Positions 37,601 through 49,714 are shown, counted from the stretch's first letter. The stretch is 64,000 nt of DNA from Tritrichomonas musculus (GCA_039105265.1 JAPFFF010000019.1:1644501-1708500); one strand, 5' to 3'. The notes: generated from the letters alone by a model not told the origin. Program-made: numbers and translations.

Positions 37601-40600
37601 CTATGATTTGAATACAGCAAGCGTTTTATCATCTATTATTGCAGTGATAACCCCCACAGTCATACGTTTAATCTTTGATGTTATTGCAGTTTCACCACTA
37701 AGAATCTTCAATTTATTGTCTTCATTATCAATAAATACTTCATCTCCAATACCATAACAAGATGAATCATCAACTTTTACAAGATAATCACCATGTGAAG
37801 TGAAGGTAATACAATTATTTTTTTGGTCAATTCTAACACAAATACCAACATATTCTTTCCATGTTCCTGAAGTCTTGACACTACAAATACAATCAGTTGT
37901 ATCATCTGCTGTTGAAGGTATCCATTCATCACCAACATGTTTGTAAACCTTACCAGTCATATATACTGGAGCTCCAATAACGAAATCATTTATTGAATTT
38001 ATAGATGACTCGATTGGGGAGTAGTGGGTGATTGTATTTGAACCGTTTGATGTTATCTTGCAAGAAACATGTAAATTTGAATCAATTGTTGTATTTCTTG
38101 CAGTACCAAACATGCTAAATGATTGAAATCTATGACCATCAACATATATAAATACTTCACCAGTATTAGCAGTTTTTGAAGACCTATACATAAAGACAGT
38201 ATTATAAGTATCATTATTTCCAAATCTAAATAAAGCAAGTGTATTAGAATCAATAGAACTAAAGAAACTTGCAATATTACTTTCGGTACTATTAATCGTT
38301 AATGACCCATCATTATTTTTTGATACATAACCCGACAAATCGACAGGTTCAGGAATTTCACTCTTCACTTGGTCAATAGCACGGGTCAATTCTGTTTTCA
38401 ATGCAAAGTTATCATTCACATATTTCACAGATGAAATCATATTATCGTTCACAGGTTGGTTGCTGATTAATGTGATAGATGCATCATAAATATTGGTTAG
38501 TGTATCGTCCGCGGCTCTCAATGAAACAATACGTGTAGCTACACGAATATCTATTGATTCGCTTGACTCACTACTTACTGATTTGTATATGAGATTTGCA
38601 CCCTTTCGTCCAGAATACGTATATTCAGCTTCTTCATATGATGCATCATCAGCATTTCGTTTGAATTTTACGATTATATTTTTAGTTGTCAATACTCTTC
38701 TTATATATTCATCTGGGATTGCACAACCACTATCATTCTGTATACATTGAATTGTGAATCGTTCTGGATTTTCATCAACAACATTTGCGGTTTTAATGAA
38801 TGGTGATTCAATTTGTGCTCTAATGAAATTGTATGCTATAGGATTATTATTTCTATGTGCTGCAATATACGATACATATACAATTTGTCCATCATCATGA
38901 CGCCATATTATTCTATCAATGCGTTTACCATTGCTATCATATCTGTCCAAGCAATCAAAAGTGTTAGTAGAGCCATTTGGTTTAAATATTACATCAATAT
39001 GCATAATATCATCATCTTGATTATCTCCCCAATTAACATCAAATACCAAATGAACTCCAGCATTTGGTAGCTTAGGGGTAATATATGCACCGTCATATAA
39101 TTTTGCAGGATATTCAATATTCAATTCAGTGCCATATAACGCAGTACTCAACGCAGATTCATTAATCAAATCTGTTGGAATTGTTGGAATATCTGTTTTC
39201 AATGCATACTTATCTAATTCATAAGCCAATTCATCTTCATCAACAAACTTCTCATCAGCTTGTGCACTGGTATAATACGGTGTCAAATCAACATCTTTAA
39301 TATCACTCTTCACTTGCTCAATAGCAAGGGCCAACTCTGTTGTCAATACATATTTATCTTGGAGAAATGCAAGATTAACAACACAGTTTTTGTTCGTTTC
39401 ATCATAATCTTCATTTGCAATATAACAACTTATTACATTGATTCTATGTTGGTTATCAAAATCATAAACAACTCCACAACTTGAACTCATTTCTAATGTT
39501 AATGCTATATTTTGAACACCATTATTTAAAACATAATCATTATTATTAATACTTGATATAGTGAATATTCCTTGATATTTAATACTTTCATCAGTCTTAT
39601 CATATCCATCAAATAACATTCCATATTGTTTCCATTTTTCAAAATATTGACTTGCATTAGTATAAAGAACCGAAAGAGTATTAATACTATTACCTTCATC
39701 ATAAGTTAATTCTAATTCTTGATTGAAAGTAATTGTTTTATCAATTATTTCTGGAATATCAGATTTTAACGCATAAGTGTTTGACACATATCTAGCCGAA
39801 TAAGCGTTTTTGTCTGTTGGTTCGACAGTTTTGGTTATTGAACATGATAATATTTCTGGTGTTTCACCAGTTCCTGGATTGATTAATTCATGGGAGTTAT
39901 ACAGATACCAAAGACTAGAATCACTTCCTTCCATACGCAGTATCTGAGAGGGTAGATTATCATCATCGTCATTGTACGAATAGTCTGCGTGAACATAATG
40001 GGCCGTATAGTAACTGTCTGATGATACAATATCCAACCCATATTGCTCAATCAGTATATGATATGGGTCGTAATCCAAATCAAGAATTGTATTATTGGCG
40101 ATTGTGAATTGAATAGTTGTTTGCCCCTCAATAATCTCTGGGATTTCGCTTTTCACTTGCTCAATAATCTTTGGGAGGTCTTCTTTTGAAACATATTCTC
40201 TGGCACAAGAATCCAAAGCTGCTTGAAGACCTTCATTAGCTGCCATACTTGTTAAACACATTGATGCTTGAGCTGATAATGGTTTAACATCATCAGCCAT
40301 CAATTTCTGAAACATTTCGTCTGATAATTGGTCTCTTATGTTCAATTGCAACTCACTATTTTTGAGAACTGTGGGTATCTCTGACAAGTCTTCTTTTTTT
40401 GCATACAATGTCATATCTGGCAAGTCTTCTGTTTTCGTGTATGGTTCCAAAGCAGTTGTCAAAGCAGATTCATTAACCAAATCTGTAGGTATTTCAGGTA
40501 TGTCAGTTGATAATGCAAAATTGTTAACAACGTAATCACGTAATGTATTAACAGCGTTTTGAATTTCTTCACTACTAGCATACTTTAATAATTCTTTATT

Positions 40601-40906
40601 GAATTCCTCTGTTTTCAAATAATCGAATAAATCAGTTGTTTTCGCATAAGACTGTAAGTCCTGCGCTTTAGCGTACTCGCTTAAGCTCGTAAGCTTTGCA
40701 TACTCATCAAGATTCGTAAGCTTTGCGTAAGGTTTCAATAATTCTTTCAATTCCTCAGTATTCAAGCTTGACCCCAAATTATTTCCGTTATTACACTTAC
40801 ACCCACATGAAGTGGCATATTGTTTTATGTATTCTATTATTAATTCATCTATTGTATTTACCCTTTTGATACCACCTGCTTGCTCTATCGTAAACATTTT
40901 GAACAT
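37601..40906 (-). CDS. Polinton fibre-like protein (1,101 aa)
   Basis: This is a very long beta-rich protein. Its N-terminal third carries many short repeats of the form YAKxxDLxx and YALKTDIPEIPTDL..SAL (about 55-185, recurring at intervals to about 890), a pattern like the shafts of phage and large-virus fibres. The C-terminal ~200 residues look like a compact globular domain (GAPVYMTGKVYKHVGDEWIP...). By analogy it would be a surface fibre or adhesin of a virus-like particle; this is inference from the repeat style, not from a family match. It is divergent from the next gene, with only a few bases between starts. Confidence 0.6.
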   Translation of the reverse strand: MFKMFTIEQAGGIKRVNTIDELIIEYIKQYATSCGCKCNNGNNLGSSLNTEELKELLKPYAKLTNLDEYAKLTSLSEYAKAQDLQSYAKTTDLFDYLKTEEFNKELLKYASSEEIQNAVNTLRDYVVNNFALSTDIPEIPTDLVNESALTTALEPYTKTEDLPDMTLYAKKEDLSEIPTVLKNSELQLNIRDQLSDEMFQKLMADDVKPLSAQASMCLTSMAANEGLQAALDSCAREYVSKEDLPKIIEQVKSEIPEIIEGQTTIQFTIANNTILDLDYDPYHILIEQYGLDIVSSDSYYTAHYVHADYSYNDDDDNLPSQILRMEGSDSSLWYLYNSHELINPGTGETPEILSCSITKTVEPTDKNAYSARYVSNTYALKSDIPEIIDKTITFNQELELTYDEGNSINTLSVLYTNASQYFEKWKQYGMLFDGYDKTDESIKYQGIFTISSINNNDYVLNNGVQNIALTLEMSSSCGVVYDFDNQHRINVISCYIANEDYDETNKNCVVNLAFLQDKYVLTTELALAIEQVKSDIKDVDLTPYYTSAQADEKFVDEDELAYELDKYALKTDIPTIPTDLINESALSTALYGTELNIEYPAKLYDGAYITPKLPNAGVHLVFDVNWGDNQDDDIMHIDVIFKPNGSTNTFDCLDRYDSNGKRIDRIIWRHDDGQIVYVSYIAAHRNNNPIAYNFIRAQIESPFIKTANVVDENPERFTIQCIQNDSGCAIPDEYIRRVLTTKNIIVKFKRNADDASYEEAEYTYSGRKGANLIYKSVSSESSESIDIRVATRIVSLRAADDTLTNIYDASITLISNQPVNDNMISSVKYVNDNFALKTELTRAIDQVKSEIPEPVDLSGYVSKNNDGSLTINSTESNIASFFSSIDSNTLALFRFGNNDTYNTVFMYRSSKTANTGEVFIYVDGHRFQSFSMFGTARNTTIDSNLHVSCKITSNGSNTITHYSPIESSINSINDFVIGAPVYMTGKVYKHVGDEWIPSTADDTTDCICSVKTSGTWKEYVGICVRIDQKNNCITFTSHGDYLVKVDDSSCYGIGDEVFIDNEDNKLKILSGETAITSKIKRMTVGVITAIIDDKTLAVFKS

Positions 40907-40911
40907 AATAA

Positions 40912-43568
40912 ATGACGTCAGATGTGGATGAACAATTAATAATGAATGAGGTGAAAAAGAAAGATTATCAAGATATGCTCATATTCATGTTCCAAAATAG
41001 TAAATCAGAGCAAATAAAAACAATAATACACAATATTATTGAGTATCTCAAGAATCCTCGTAACTATATCAAAGACGTGAAAGAAAAGCTAAAAGATATG
41101 CTTGATAAATATAACGCAAAGCCTAAAGGAAGTAAAAGACAAAAAAATGAATTAGTTAAAATACTTGATTCAAAAGCGAATTACTTTATTGATATATCTG
41201 GCTTACTAAAAGATAAAGCTGCGGGCACTCGCAGCCTCCGGGAACAAAGTTCCAGTCAACCAGTTGCCGACAAGCGGAGGAAGAAAAGCCTGTTATTCCA
41301 CATATTGAGGAAGAGGAGGAGCCTGACTTGGAAGGCCACTATTTTAGAAACAGAATTAATAAAGACATTGAATCACTTAGTAATTTATTTACACTTGATA
41401 GTAATCATATTAATGCTTTACACTTATTTTATTGTATTGCTGATGACTCAAAAAGGTATCCGTTATTTAATAAAAAAGATACTACACAGATTCAATTACT
41501 TGTCGTATCATTAACTGAAAACATAGATTCACATAAAAACAATAAGATACCAGATAACATAAATAACCTAATGCAATTTGAGAAACAAAGAAGACAAACC
41601 AATATTGAAACAATGAGAAAGTTAGCTGATTCTAATCAAGAAGGTCAGCAATTATTAGATGCTTACAATAAATCTTCTACAATTGATGCTAACCAACTAG
41701 AAAGGTTTGGCTTATTAAATGAAGAGTTTACTGCTAAAAACCTTTATGGTTACTATAATAGGTCTATAAATCCTAAAGATGACTCCGATGTTAGAGTTAG
41801 GAATATCGCATTACAATTACATGATGCAATAAGAGAAACAAACATATTTGAAGAAACAACTGAACCTAAAAACAAAAAGCAACTCAAACAATTAATAAAG
41901 TACCTTAATGAAAATGGAGATAGAGAAATATTTTTTAATATGAATAGTGATATAGAAGAGCAAAGTGATATAGAAGAGCAAAGTGAATCTGCGCCACAGG
42001 CGAGTCTTTCAAAGAAAGCCGAACATTTGCAAAGCAAAGTTGTTAAAGACAATTATCATGCAATTGACGTAAATCTAGAAGATGATAGTGAATCTTTATC
42101 CGACTATAAAACAATGTCGAAGCGTGTTTTTAGCACACCAACCAAAGAATATCTTAGAAGAAACAAACCAATTGAAGCTGAAGATGACCACACCAACTTT
42201 TCAGAACTATTGAACTCAAATATTGAAACAACAAAAGGACCTGAAGTAAATGCTGCTGAATTCTTAAATGAATATATGAAGTCTATCCCAACAGGTAAAC
42301 GTGCTGGTAAAACATTTGAAGCATCACAAAAACGTATGAGCGACCTGTACATTTTCGAAAACAAACAAAGTATTGATGTTAGTAAATATCGAGGGGAATT
42401 ATTTGATATTCTTATTAACGGTAATTACCGTGTCAAGTTTTCACCTAAATGTGCTACAAGAGATGGAGCAGAAGCTTATTGCAAGAAAAGATTTGATAAA
42501 AATGGATATCCATTATATCGTTTAGTACCAGCTAGGCATGACACTAAAGACCCTCTCGGTAATCCAATTTGTGATTTAAACGGTGATAGAGTTGAAGATA
42601 TTGTTATTGTTGATACCCGTGGTAAGCCTGTTATTATTAATGGATATCGTCTTGTTAAAGCAGACCCTTATAAGAAATTATGGCAAACCGAACGTATTGC
42701 TGGTAAAACAAATGATTCATTTGAAGTATGGCTTAAGAATCTTATGGGAGCTAAACGAACATGGGAATACACTCCAGAACAATGGAATGAAGGTAAGTTT
42801 AAACCTGAAATTGATAAGAAATTAGAAAAAGTAATAAACTCATATCAATCTGTTGGTTTATCCAAACCCAAAATCAGTACCAAAATTACTGCAAGAGGTT
42901 TGTGGAGTTCTATATTTTCAAAAATATGGCAAACTGTTTTATACAATATATTTACTACTGAAGAATACAAAGATTTGGAACCATTAAAATGTATATTTAG
43001 TTATTTCAAAGTATGTACAGCCATATTTATTGCACGTTATGAATCTAAAGTGATGAAAGACCATGAACGCAATGATTGGAGTGATTGGGTTAAATATAAG
43101 AAATTACATCCAAAATCCGTAAATGCTGAATTGGGTGTTATGATTCAAAAAGAATATAATGAAAGCATTAAAGCGACTATGCCAGTTGATGGAGAAATAA
43201 ATAGTGATGGTGAAATATCAGGAGTATTACAAGAAATATTGGAGCAAACAAATGACCTCATCTTTAAGACTGGTCTTGGATTCACAGAAGATAAGAAAGA
43301 CCAATATGCACAGTTAGCTCAAGCTATAATTGAAAATAAAGTAAGTACAGCAACAAAGAAGCAATTACAAGACAAATTTGGTGAAAATATTGATGCTTGG
43401 ATTGATTCACAAGTTGGTGGAAATTACACCACAATCAAAGGATTATATAAGGCTGCACATAAAGGTGCTGGTGATAAATCATATATTAGGTCACGAACTG
43501 TTGAAAAGCCAGCTACAGCTGAAATTGTTGAGGAACCTTCTGATGATGATGACGAAGATGAAGCATAA
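40912..43568 (+). CDS. Polinton large gene region, unrecognised protein
   Basis: This plus-strand coding region of the fossil element is dominated by one long frame (746 codons) that is rich in charged residues. Its middle contains a compact segment with DKNGYPLYRL and DLNGDRVEDIVIVD, the latter resembling Asp/Asn-rich calcium-binding loops. The C-terminus is Lys-rich, then acidic. I do not recognise a family. Its size and its place next to the fibre-like gene make a structural or particle-associated role plausible. It ends 34 bp from the convergent minus-strand block. Confidence 0.5.
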
Positions 43569-43602
43569 AAAAATTACTATTCCTACTTTATATCCTTGCT
43601 AA

Positions 43603-44598
43603 TTATTTTTTTGAACCTGGTAATTTGAATGTTGTTGTATGCGCCTTATTTGTTCCTGGATTTACCTGTGACTGCATAGCAGGCCCAAGCTTCGCTTGCG
43701 ACAAGAAATCATTTTTAGCTTCTGTTGGACTTGCAACCTTTTGATTCTTAGATGTATTACGAGCTATACTAGATTTTTCAGGTTCTTGGTAAAAATATTT
43801 GAATTCAGTTATTGGTGATGGTAATACCTTCTTTGGGCGTATTTCATCGGGTATATCAAGTTTTTCATTATTATATTCAATATTTACTTTTGGGTCATAT
43901 CCACTAAATAAGGAAGGCTCCCTAGGATGTGAATTATTTGTATTTACCTTTAAGATAGGGCTTGTGATATTTGATTTGAATACATTGAATACTGGAAAAT
44001 GGTATTTCCAATCCTGAAATTCATATTTGAAACCTTTAATATCAGCATCTTCATTTTTATTTCGCAATCGAACTTTCTGCCATTGGCTCATGAATGTTTC
44101 TTTTTCGAAACAGAGAAAGATAATTATTGGTACTGGCTTAACTGTGCAATCAACGTCTACGCTCGAAGATAGTTGATAACAGAAATTATTTGTTTCTTTT
44201 ACATCATATCTATAATCATAGTCTCCAATCAATAGTATATATGTTTTATTTAGGTCAGGAAATGATTTTTCAACAAATTGGATATCTGTATTACCAAAAT
44301 TAGAAAAAAGGTCCACAGTTATTGTGAATAAACGTAATAGACTAGGATCGTTTGTATTATTTATATTTCTCTCATCTTTGAAATCCACTTTTTTAGGTAA
44401 ATCCAACGTTACTTCACTACCATTAATAAGTACAAATAATTCATGGTAATTACTACTTAAATACAATAAGACTCTCCTATTTCTTTCAGAGATATATGAA
44501 AACAGTTGATGGTCCTTATTAATATTGATACAATTTGGATCTTGCAAATTAAGTTCTTGCAGTGCTGTGAATACCGATTTTTGGTTGCTGTTATTCAT
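43603..44598 (-). CDS. Polinton protein, unrecognised (331 aa)
   Basis: This is the last gene of a minus-strand block that runs from the capsid gene through the integrase. The 331-aa product looks beta-rich in its first ~200 residues and ends in a Lys/Ser/Pro-rich flexible tail. No membrane helix or known motif is visible. Its position beside capsid-related genes suggests a structural or maturation role, which is only inference. Confidence 0.5.
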   Translation of the reverse strand: MNNSNQKSVFTALQELNLQDPNCININKDHQLFSYISERNRRVLLYLSSNYHELFVLINGSEVTLDLPKKVDFKDERNINNTNDPSLLRLFTITVDLFSNFGNTDIQFVEKSFPDLNKTYILLIGDYDYRYDVKETNNFCYQLSSSVDVDCTVKPVPIIIFLCFEKETFMSQWQKVRLRNKNEDADIKGFKYEFQDWKYHFPVFNVFKSNITSPILKVNTNNSHPREPSLFSGYDPKVNIEYNNEKLDIPDEIRPKKVLPSPITEFKYFYQEPEKSSIARNTSKNQKVASPTEAKNDFLSQAKLGPAMQSQVNPGTNKAHTTTFKLPGSKK

Positions 44599-44622
44599 TT
44601 TTCCTTCGAAAAAAGCTGTAGC

Positions 44623-45015
44623 TTAATAAATAAGAAGGCAGCTCATGATAAATGCTGATGGTATGATTGAATTGCCATACAAATCGGTAAACCATATCTT
44701 GTAATCTCTCTTATTGCTACTGAAGAATTCGTATTTTCGATATTTGGTTTGACGCTTATTAGCTAACATAATGAATGAATCACAATAGGCATCTAATTGA
44801 ACTATATCTGAATGCACCATTAAATCACCAACTAAAAAGTCTTTTACAATTGCTCCAACATATTGAATTACAATATATTTCTTGTTTCTGCTTGATACAA
44901 ATTCAAGCGGCAACGTAAATTCTGTTGATTGAGTGTGGAAATAACGTTTTGTTATGGGCTGTTTTACATTGCTTGTTGCAACATTCTTGATATTATTCAT
45001 AAGCATTTTTTTCAT
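44623..45015 (-). CDS. Polinton small beta-rich protein, possible minor capsid (130 aa)
   Basis: This 130-aa protein has a basic N-terminus (about 1-25) followed by alternating hydrophobic strands (FTLPLEFVSS, KYIVIQYVGAIV, DSFIMLANK, DYKIWFTDLYGN). Such a size and strand pattern would suit a single-jelly-roll penton or minor capsid protein, which Polintons usually encode near the major capsid gene. The sequence alone does not prove this. It sits between the integrase and the 331-aa protein with short spacers (5 and 24 bp), as in a co-expressed block. Confidence 0.45.
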   Translation of the reverse strand: MKKMLMNNIKNVATSNVKQPITKRYFHTQSTEFTLPLEFVSSRNKKYIVIQYVGAIVKDFLVGDLMVHSDIVQLDAYCDSFIMLANKRQTKYRKYEFFSSNKRDYKIWFTDLYGNSIIPSAFIMSCLLIY

Positions 45016-45020
45016 AGAAA

Positions 45021-46376
45021 CTAAATGTTAAAATACTTAATGTAATCTTCATTTAAGTCTCCAAATGAATTACATATGAATTTCGTATATATAATAGGTA
45101 CTTCAATAATAGCTTTTTCAGCATCAGTCATACGTTTCCTACCTTTACTATGCTTTTCTTGTGGTTCATCTTTTTTAACAGTCTGATATGGTTTTAATAA
45201 CTTGCAGATTACATTTCCATTACGATACTCTAGAAACTCAGCAATTTCATTAAATACTCTTCTACGCTTCTCATGCTTTTTTTGCGTTTTGCTTTTATCG
45301 AGATGAACTAATATAATATTACCTCTATTATAAGATAACAACCCCTTAAAACGTTGTTTATCATTGATTTCCCGCAATTTCATTTGCATTTTCCTGATAT
45401 ATCTCCACTCCAAATCAGTATCGTTTTGCATTTGAGCTGGGGTATAATATATGTACTTCGTTGGTTTTACAAGATTCTTGTCATAAAAATCTGATGGGTC
45501 ATAATCAAAATTCTTAAATCGAAGAGAACTATGAGGGGTGTTATTATAGTAATCAACCATTTGTCTCATCAAATTATAATCACTTAATCTTCGCTCATCT
45601 AACCCAAAAGCATTTCTCAGAGTTCTTATAACAGAATCAACATTTTTGTGAGCTAACGCATATGGAGAATCATTAATAACGAATCTTATAGGATAGAAAT
45701 CGGTGATTGAATCTATTGTATTTTCCCAAAACTGGATGTCTTCAAATTGTAAATTGAGTAGCCTTTGGAAACGAGGTTTATAATAGTCGCTTTTTTTAAG
45801 CAGTTTTTTAAGAGTTTCCAGTTTGTGGTTCACGAGTATTTTACTTAATATTTTATCAAACTCTTTTATCCTTGCTTCTTTAATTACAGCTTTCAAGTCA
45901 AATATTAAAGTAGTTTCTCCTGTTGAAAACCAAATGACAGCACTATTATCTTTCATCTCTTTTAATCCAGGTTCTCCATCACATTTGATAGTTTTGAATA
46001 GAAATTGTGGATATCTTATTATAATTCGTTCAAGGGAAAACCATATATTTCCTTTATCCTTTACAGGTTCAACGATTAGGTATCTTGTATTTGTATTGAT
46101 GAGAACCAAATATATTTTATTTTCTTTTGTCAAATCTCTAGTATAGTATTTGCTAAACATCAAATCTGCTTCCCAACAACCTGGTTCATTAGAGAAATTT
46201 GGTTTTGATAATTCTTTACATGATTTCAACTTGAAGTCAGGAATAAATGGTTCTGTTTTGATATCACTTTTAAAGAAAGGTTTTATGTAATTATCAATGT
46301 ATTTATACTTGGATTTGAAAGGATAATTGAGTAAGGAGTTGTATTCTTTATCGTAGATTCTTACTGATTTAGTCAT
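45021..46376 (-). CDS. Polinton integrase (retroviral-type DDE)
   Basis: This 451-aa protein has the layout of Polinton integrases. The RNase-H-fold core starts with GCWEADLMF (first Asp, about 68) and has KCDGEPGL (second Asp, about 141). A later helix-rich segment (LAHKNVDSVIRTLRNAFG, then YNNTPHSSLRFKNFDYDP) matches the end of the rve domain. A C-terminal beta domain (GNIILVHLDKS..., then VICKLLKPYQTV) and a basic tail follow. This enzyme would join the TIR ends to target DNA and make the 6-bp duplication seen here. It lies in the minus-strand block with the capsid genes. Confidence 0.85.
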   Translation of the reverse strand: MTKSVRIYDKEYNSLLNYPFKSKYKYIDNYIKPFFKSDIKTEPFIPDFKLKSCKELSKPNFSNEPGCWEADLMFSKYYTRDLTKENKIYLVLINTNTRYLIVEPVKDKGNIWFSLERIIIRYPQFLFKTIKCDGEPGLKEMKDNSAVIWFSTGETTLIFDLKAVIKEARIKEFDKILSKILVNHKLETLKKLLKKSDYYKPRFQRLLNLQFEDIQFWENTIDSITDFYPIRFVINDSPYALAHKNVDSVIRTLRNAFGLDERRLSDYNLMRQMVDYYNNTPHSSLRFKNFDYDPSDFYDKNLVKPTKYIYYTPAQMQNDTDLEWRYIRKMQMKLREINDKQRFKGLLSYNRGNIILVHLDKSKTQKKHEKRRRVFNEIAEFLEYRNGNVICKLLKPYQTVKKDEPQEKHSKGRKRMTDAEKAIIEVPIIYTKFICNSFGDLNEDYIKYFNI

Positions 46377-46480
46377 TTTTTTCCAAAAAAAGTATTGATA
46401 AACAAAAAAAATATCAATTACAGGTAAATCATCACGTTTTTCATAAGATTTGGCGAGGGTCGGAATTCCGACCGTCGATT

Positions 46481-47275
46481 TTATTGGCTCATACTATTAA
46501 AGTATTCTTCAATTAATGTATGGAGCTTATTGAGATGCTCTATTTTGATATCAACACAGTTACCACTATTGGAAACCTTATAATCATCTGTTCCAAATGA
46601 TGCTTTTATGATGTTCTTGATGTTTAAATTTGGTGTCATACTAATAGGAAGGTCATCTTTGAAGTAAAATCTTTCGTTTTCATTATTATAATGGTTAACA
46701 ACTTTTCTCCAAGTACTCTTATGACGACGACACAAATGAAGCCTAATGAAACCTTCTTTATTAATATCCTCTTTGTAAATCAAATAACGGTAATCATTCT
46801 TGTGATTTTCTGGAACTGCACGTGGTTTGAGTTCATCAATTTGTTGCTGATGTTGTTTGCGTTCACGTTCAAATTGGGAGTCTAAAAGTTTGGCAATATA
46901 GATTGCGTATTTTCTACTCGCCCAGCATTCAAAATCATTAACGAGAAGTCTGTGAATATATGTCCCTTTCAAATCGTTTGGTAAATTTGGTCTTTCTTGT
47001 AAATTTCTGGGTCGCAGCAATTTTGCTGTGACCGGATTTCATCAATAATTTCTTTTGTTTCGGCTAATTGTTTCCATCGATAAGCTTGTTTATTTGATTG
47101 GCATGCAGTTATTATGCTTTGAGCTTGGTACATATCATCTTTGATTGAATGTATGATGCGTAAATGTGTATTATATTGAATAAATTCGTAGTCATCATTA
47201 ATTCGTACGACAAAGTCGTGGGACCAATTGGTCCTTTCTACGTTTATGAAGCCATTTGTTCTGGAGATAAAAAAT
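46481..47275 (-). other. Polinton gene region with a KilA-N-like segment (fossil)
   Basis: This minus-strand coding region holds a 179-codon frame (46,481-47,020) rich in Lys, His and Asn, preceded by a stretch that reads like part of a viral DNA-binding domain of the KilA-N/BRO kind (NGFINVERTNW near 47,250). Such domains are common in large DNA viruses and in Trichomonas virus-like elements. The assignment is by eye and weak. The region is treated as a fossil and no full product is proposed. Confidence 0.4.
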
Positions 47276-47376
47276 TATTTTAAAAATAGATTTGCAAAAA
47301 AATCAACCCTCGGCAACTTTGTTGACAGCAATGCCTTGCGGAATTCCGGGGAACCAGAAAATATTCGAAAATCAAT

Positions 47377-49408
47377 TTACTCATTAACTTGACTGCCAGC
47401 TGGCGTTTCATCATCAACATATTCCAATCCATTCAAACTAAGTTTAAAGTATGTATCTCTTGTGAGCCATAATTGAGTTGGAGGTGGATGCACTGTACCT
47501 TCTTCGTTAACATTATAGTAAGTATCATTTGGACCTGTATATATTGGTTGACCATTAACCTGAACTTGAATATTTCCAAATCCACCATCCAAACCATCAT
47601 AGCAATATCCTGCTGAAGCACGTTCTGTTTGAATATTGAAAACAAAGCTAGAAGCATCACTTAAAGTATTTCTATAACGAACTCCATTTGCATCATTCTT
47701 TGGCATTGTCATACTATCTTCAAATTCTTTTGTGCATTGTAATGTGATTCCATCAAGGTCTCCAGCAGTTAATTGATTTTCAAAGAATCTTGCACCAATT
47801 GTTGAAACATTTTCATCTGGGAAGTTCTTACCACCAATATTGAGATAACAATTTTGATATACTGGATTTTCGAAAACAGTGAGGTCATTATGATGTTTTG
47901 GAAACATAATCGACATTGTAGTAACATTAATTAATGGGATATTCAAAGTAGATTTGATACCATTTGCTGCAGGAGCGATTGGGAATGAATGGTAATCAAC
48001 TTTTTGGGATGGTATTATAATTCCTTCACGAAGAATATTTTCAATACCTCTGCGAGTAGATTCACAGACACCATATCCTTGCATATTTGATTTACATAAT
48101 GTGATTGTCATTCTGTTTACAGTTAATGTGGCTTTCTGTGATGAATATGTTTCGTTGTGAAGTTGTGATTTAGCATCATGAATTGCTTGAAGAGTCTGTT
48201 TAGCAGAAACAATTGGTGTTTTAACAATTTGCCAAGCATAATATCTTCCATTTTTGTCAGCATGATTTAATGGTGGTAATGTTACAGCAGGATTATGAAC
48301 ACATATTTCTTCATCAGTTGCACCTGGTTGTAATCCAAATTCTTCAAATTCTTCCTTTGTGTAACTGAAATTGAATTCCAAATCTGTAAGAATATCAGTG
48401 TAACCAGTACTTCCATCATCATTATCCCATTGTTCACCAATTCGATATTGAATCTTATACTTGATAGGTGTTGGGGTTGGTTCAGAGAGATGGGTCAGGT
48501 GTTGGAGATGGTGATGGGTCTGGTGTTGGAGATGGGTCTGGAGATGGAGCACCAGGACCTGGAATTATAGCTTCATTACCAATTTGTGTAAATTGATGTT
48601 TCAAGTGACCGCGGGCCTTTATTTCTTTCAATCTTTCTAATTCTGCAGATGAGATACTATCATTATCTTCTAGATAAGCTTTTGTTTCAGCAACAGTATA
48701 AGGGTCTATAGCGGCCCAAACTAATCCTGCGGGTGATACTTGGAAACGAATTGATAAATCACCTATGATACCATTAGGGAATAAATCGAATGCTTGTAAT
48801 GCAAGTAAATCATCGAATGGTACGTTTAAATCAAATTCAACTTGGGATTTACCATTAGATTTGAATGAATTGAGGTTAACATAAGCACCAGCAACAGTTT
48901 GTGAATAATTTGAAACGTTTTCCCAAAGTGAATGTACAAAACGCCTACGTTTCTTCTCAGTCTCTGGTTTAACAGTGGAATACAAAAACCCTTCACGAAT
49001 ACATTCATTTTGCTGATATCCAACGTTTACATTATTATGGAGAATCTCCAAACGGTCAAACAATTGATTGGAAGATTTGAGCCCGACAAATAATTTGTAG
49101 AAGTTATTTGGGTCATCAATTTGTTGTAATTTTGCTAAATCAGTATTGAGTTGTAAATCTAGTTTGATGTGAAAGGTGAGGAATCCTTTATCAACATCAG
49201 AAATGAAGTGGTCAGGATGTGTTAAACTGATTTGGGAATACTGTCCTTGATGAAATGGTGCGGGTTGGTCATGACAATCAACAGTTCTGAATGAAAATGA
49301 GCGTGTACCATCATTAGTGTTAATCATTTCACGCATCTTATTAAAAGTGTCAAGTACATTCCCAGCTTCGATTTTGTAATTATGTGCTCTTTCGTTGCGA
49401 TACAACAT
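47377..49408 (-). other. Polinton major capsid protein gene region (fossil)
   Basis: This region codes for a capsid protein of the double-jelly-roll type. The N-terminal part has FSFRTVDCHDQPAPFHQGQ, FLTFHIKLDLQL, LFVGLKSSNQLFDRLEI and FDLFPNGIIGDLSIRF, and the C-terminal part has strand-rich segments such as INVTTMSIMFPKH and TYFKLSLNGLEYV. A Pro/Thr/Ser/Asp-rich low-complexity linker lies between them. The order and style match major capsid proteins of Trichomonas-type Polintons as I know them. It is transcribed first in the minus-strand structural block. Confidence 0.7.
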
Positions 49409-49459
49409 TTATGATACAAAAAAAGTACTTATTACAGGACTTTTTTCATTATAAAAACA

Positions 49460-49714
49460 ATGGGTATCGGAATCTTCAAGAAAATGAAAAATGCTTTTAA
49501 ATCAGTTGGCAATACAATTAAGAATGTTGCAACTAAAGTCGGTAAAGCGCTTCCTAAAGTTGTTGAAATTGGTAAAAGAGTTACCAGTGCGGTAAAGCCT
49601 GTTTTAGGTGATATACCTCTTATTGGAGACACTATAAGAGCAATTGACACAGGGTTGAATGTTGTCGATAGAGGAATGAGAATTGGTAAGAGCTTGATAA
49701 ATGAAGTAGAATAA
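49460..49714 (+). CDS. Polinton small amphipathic protein (84 aa)
   Basis: This 84-aa basic protein is made almost wholly of amphipathic helix: MGIGIFKKMKNAFKSVGNTI at the start, with Gly, Ala, Val and Ile on one face and Lys on the other. It ends in a second helix pair with a GDIPLIGD turn between them. Small amphipathic or basic core proteins of this kind occur in adenoviruses and Polinton relatives, where they disturb membranes or bind DNA. The parallel rests on composition and place (divergent from the capsid gene, 51 bp away), not on a family match. Confidence 0.55.
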   Translation: MGIGIFKKMKNAFKSVGNTIKNVATKVGKALPKVVEIGKRVTSAVKPVLGDIPLIGDTIRAIDTGLNVVDRGMRIGKSLINEVE

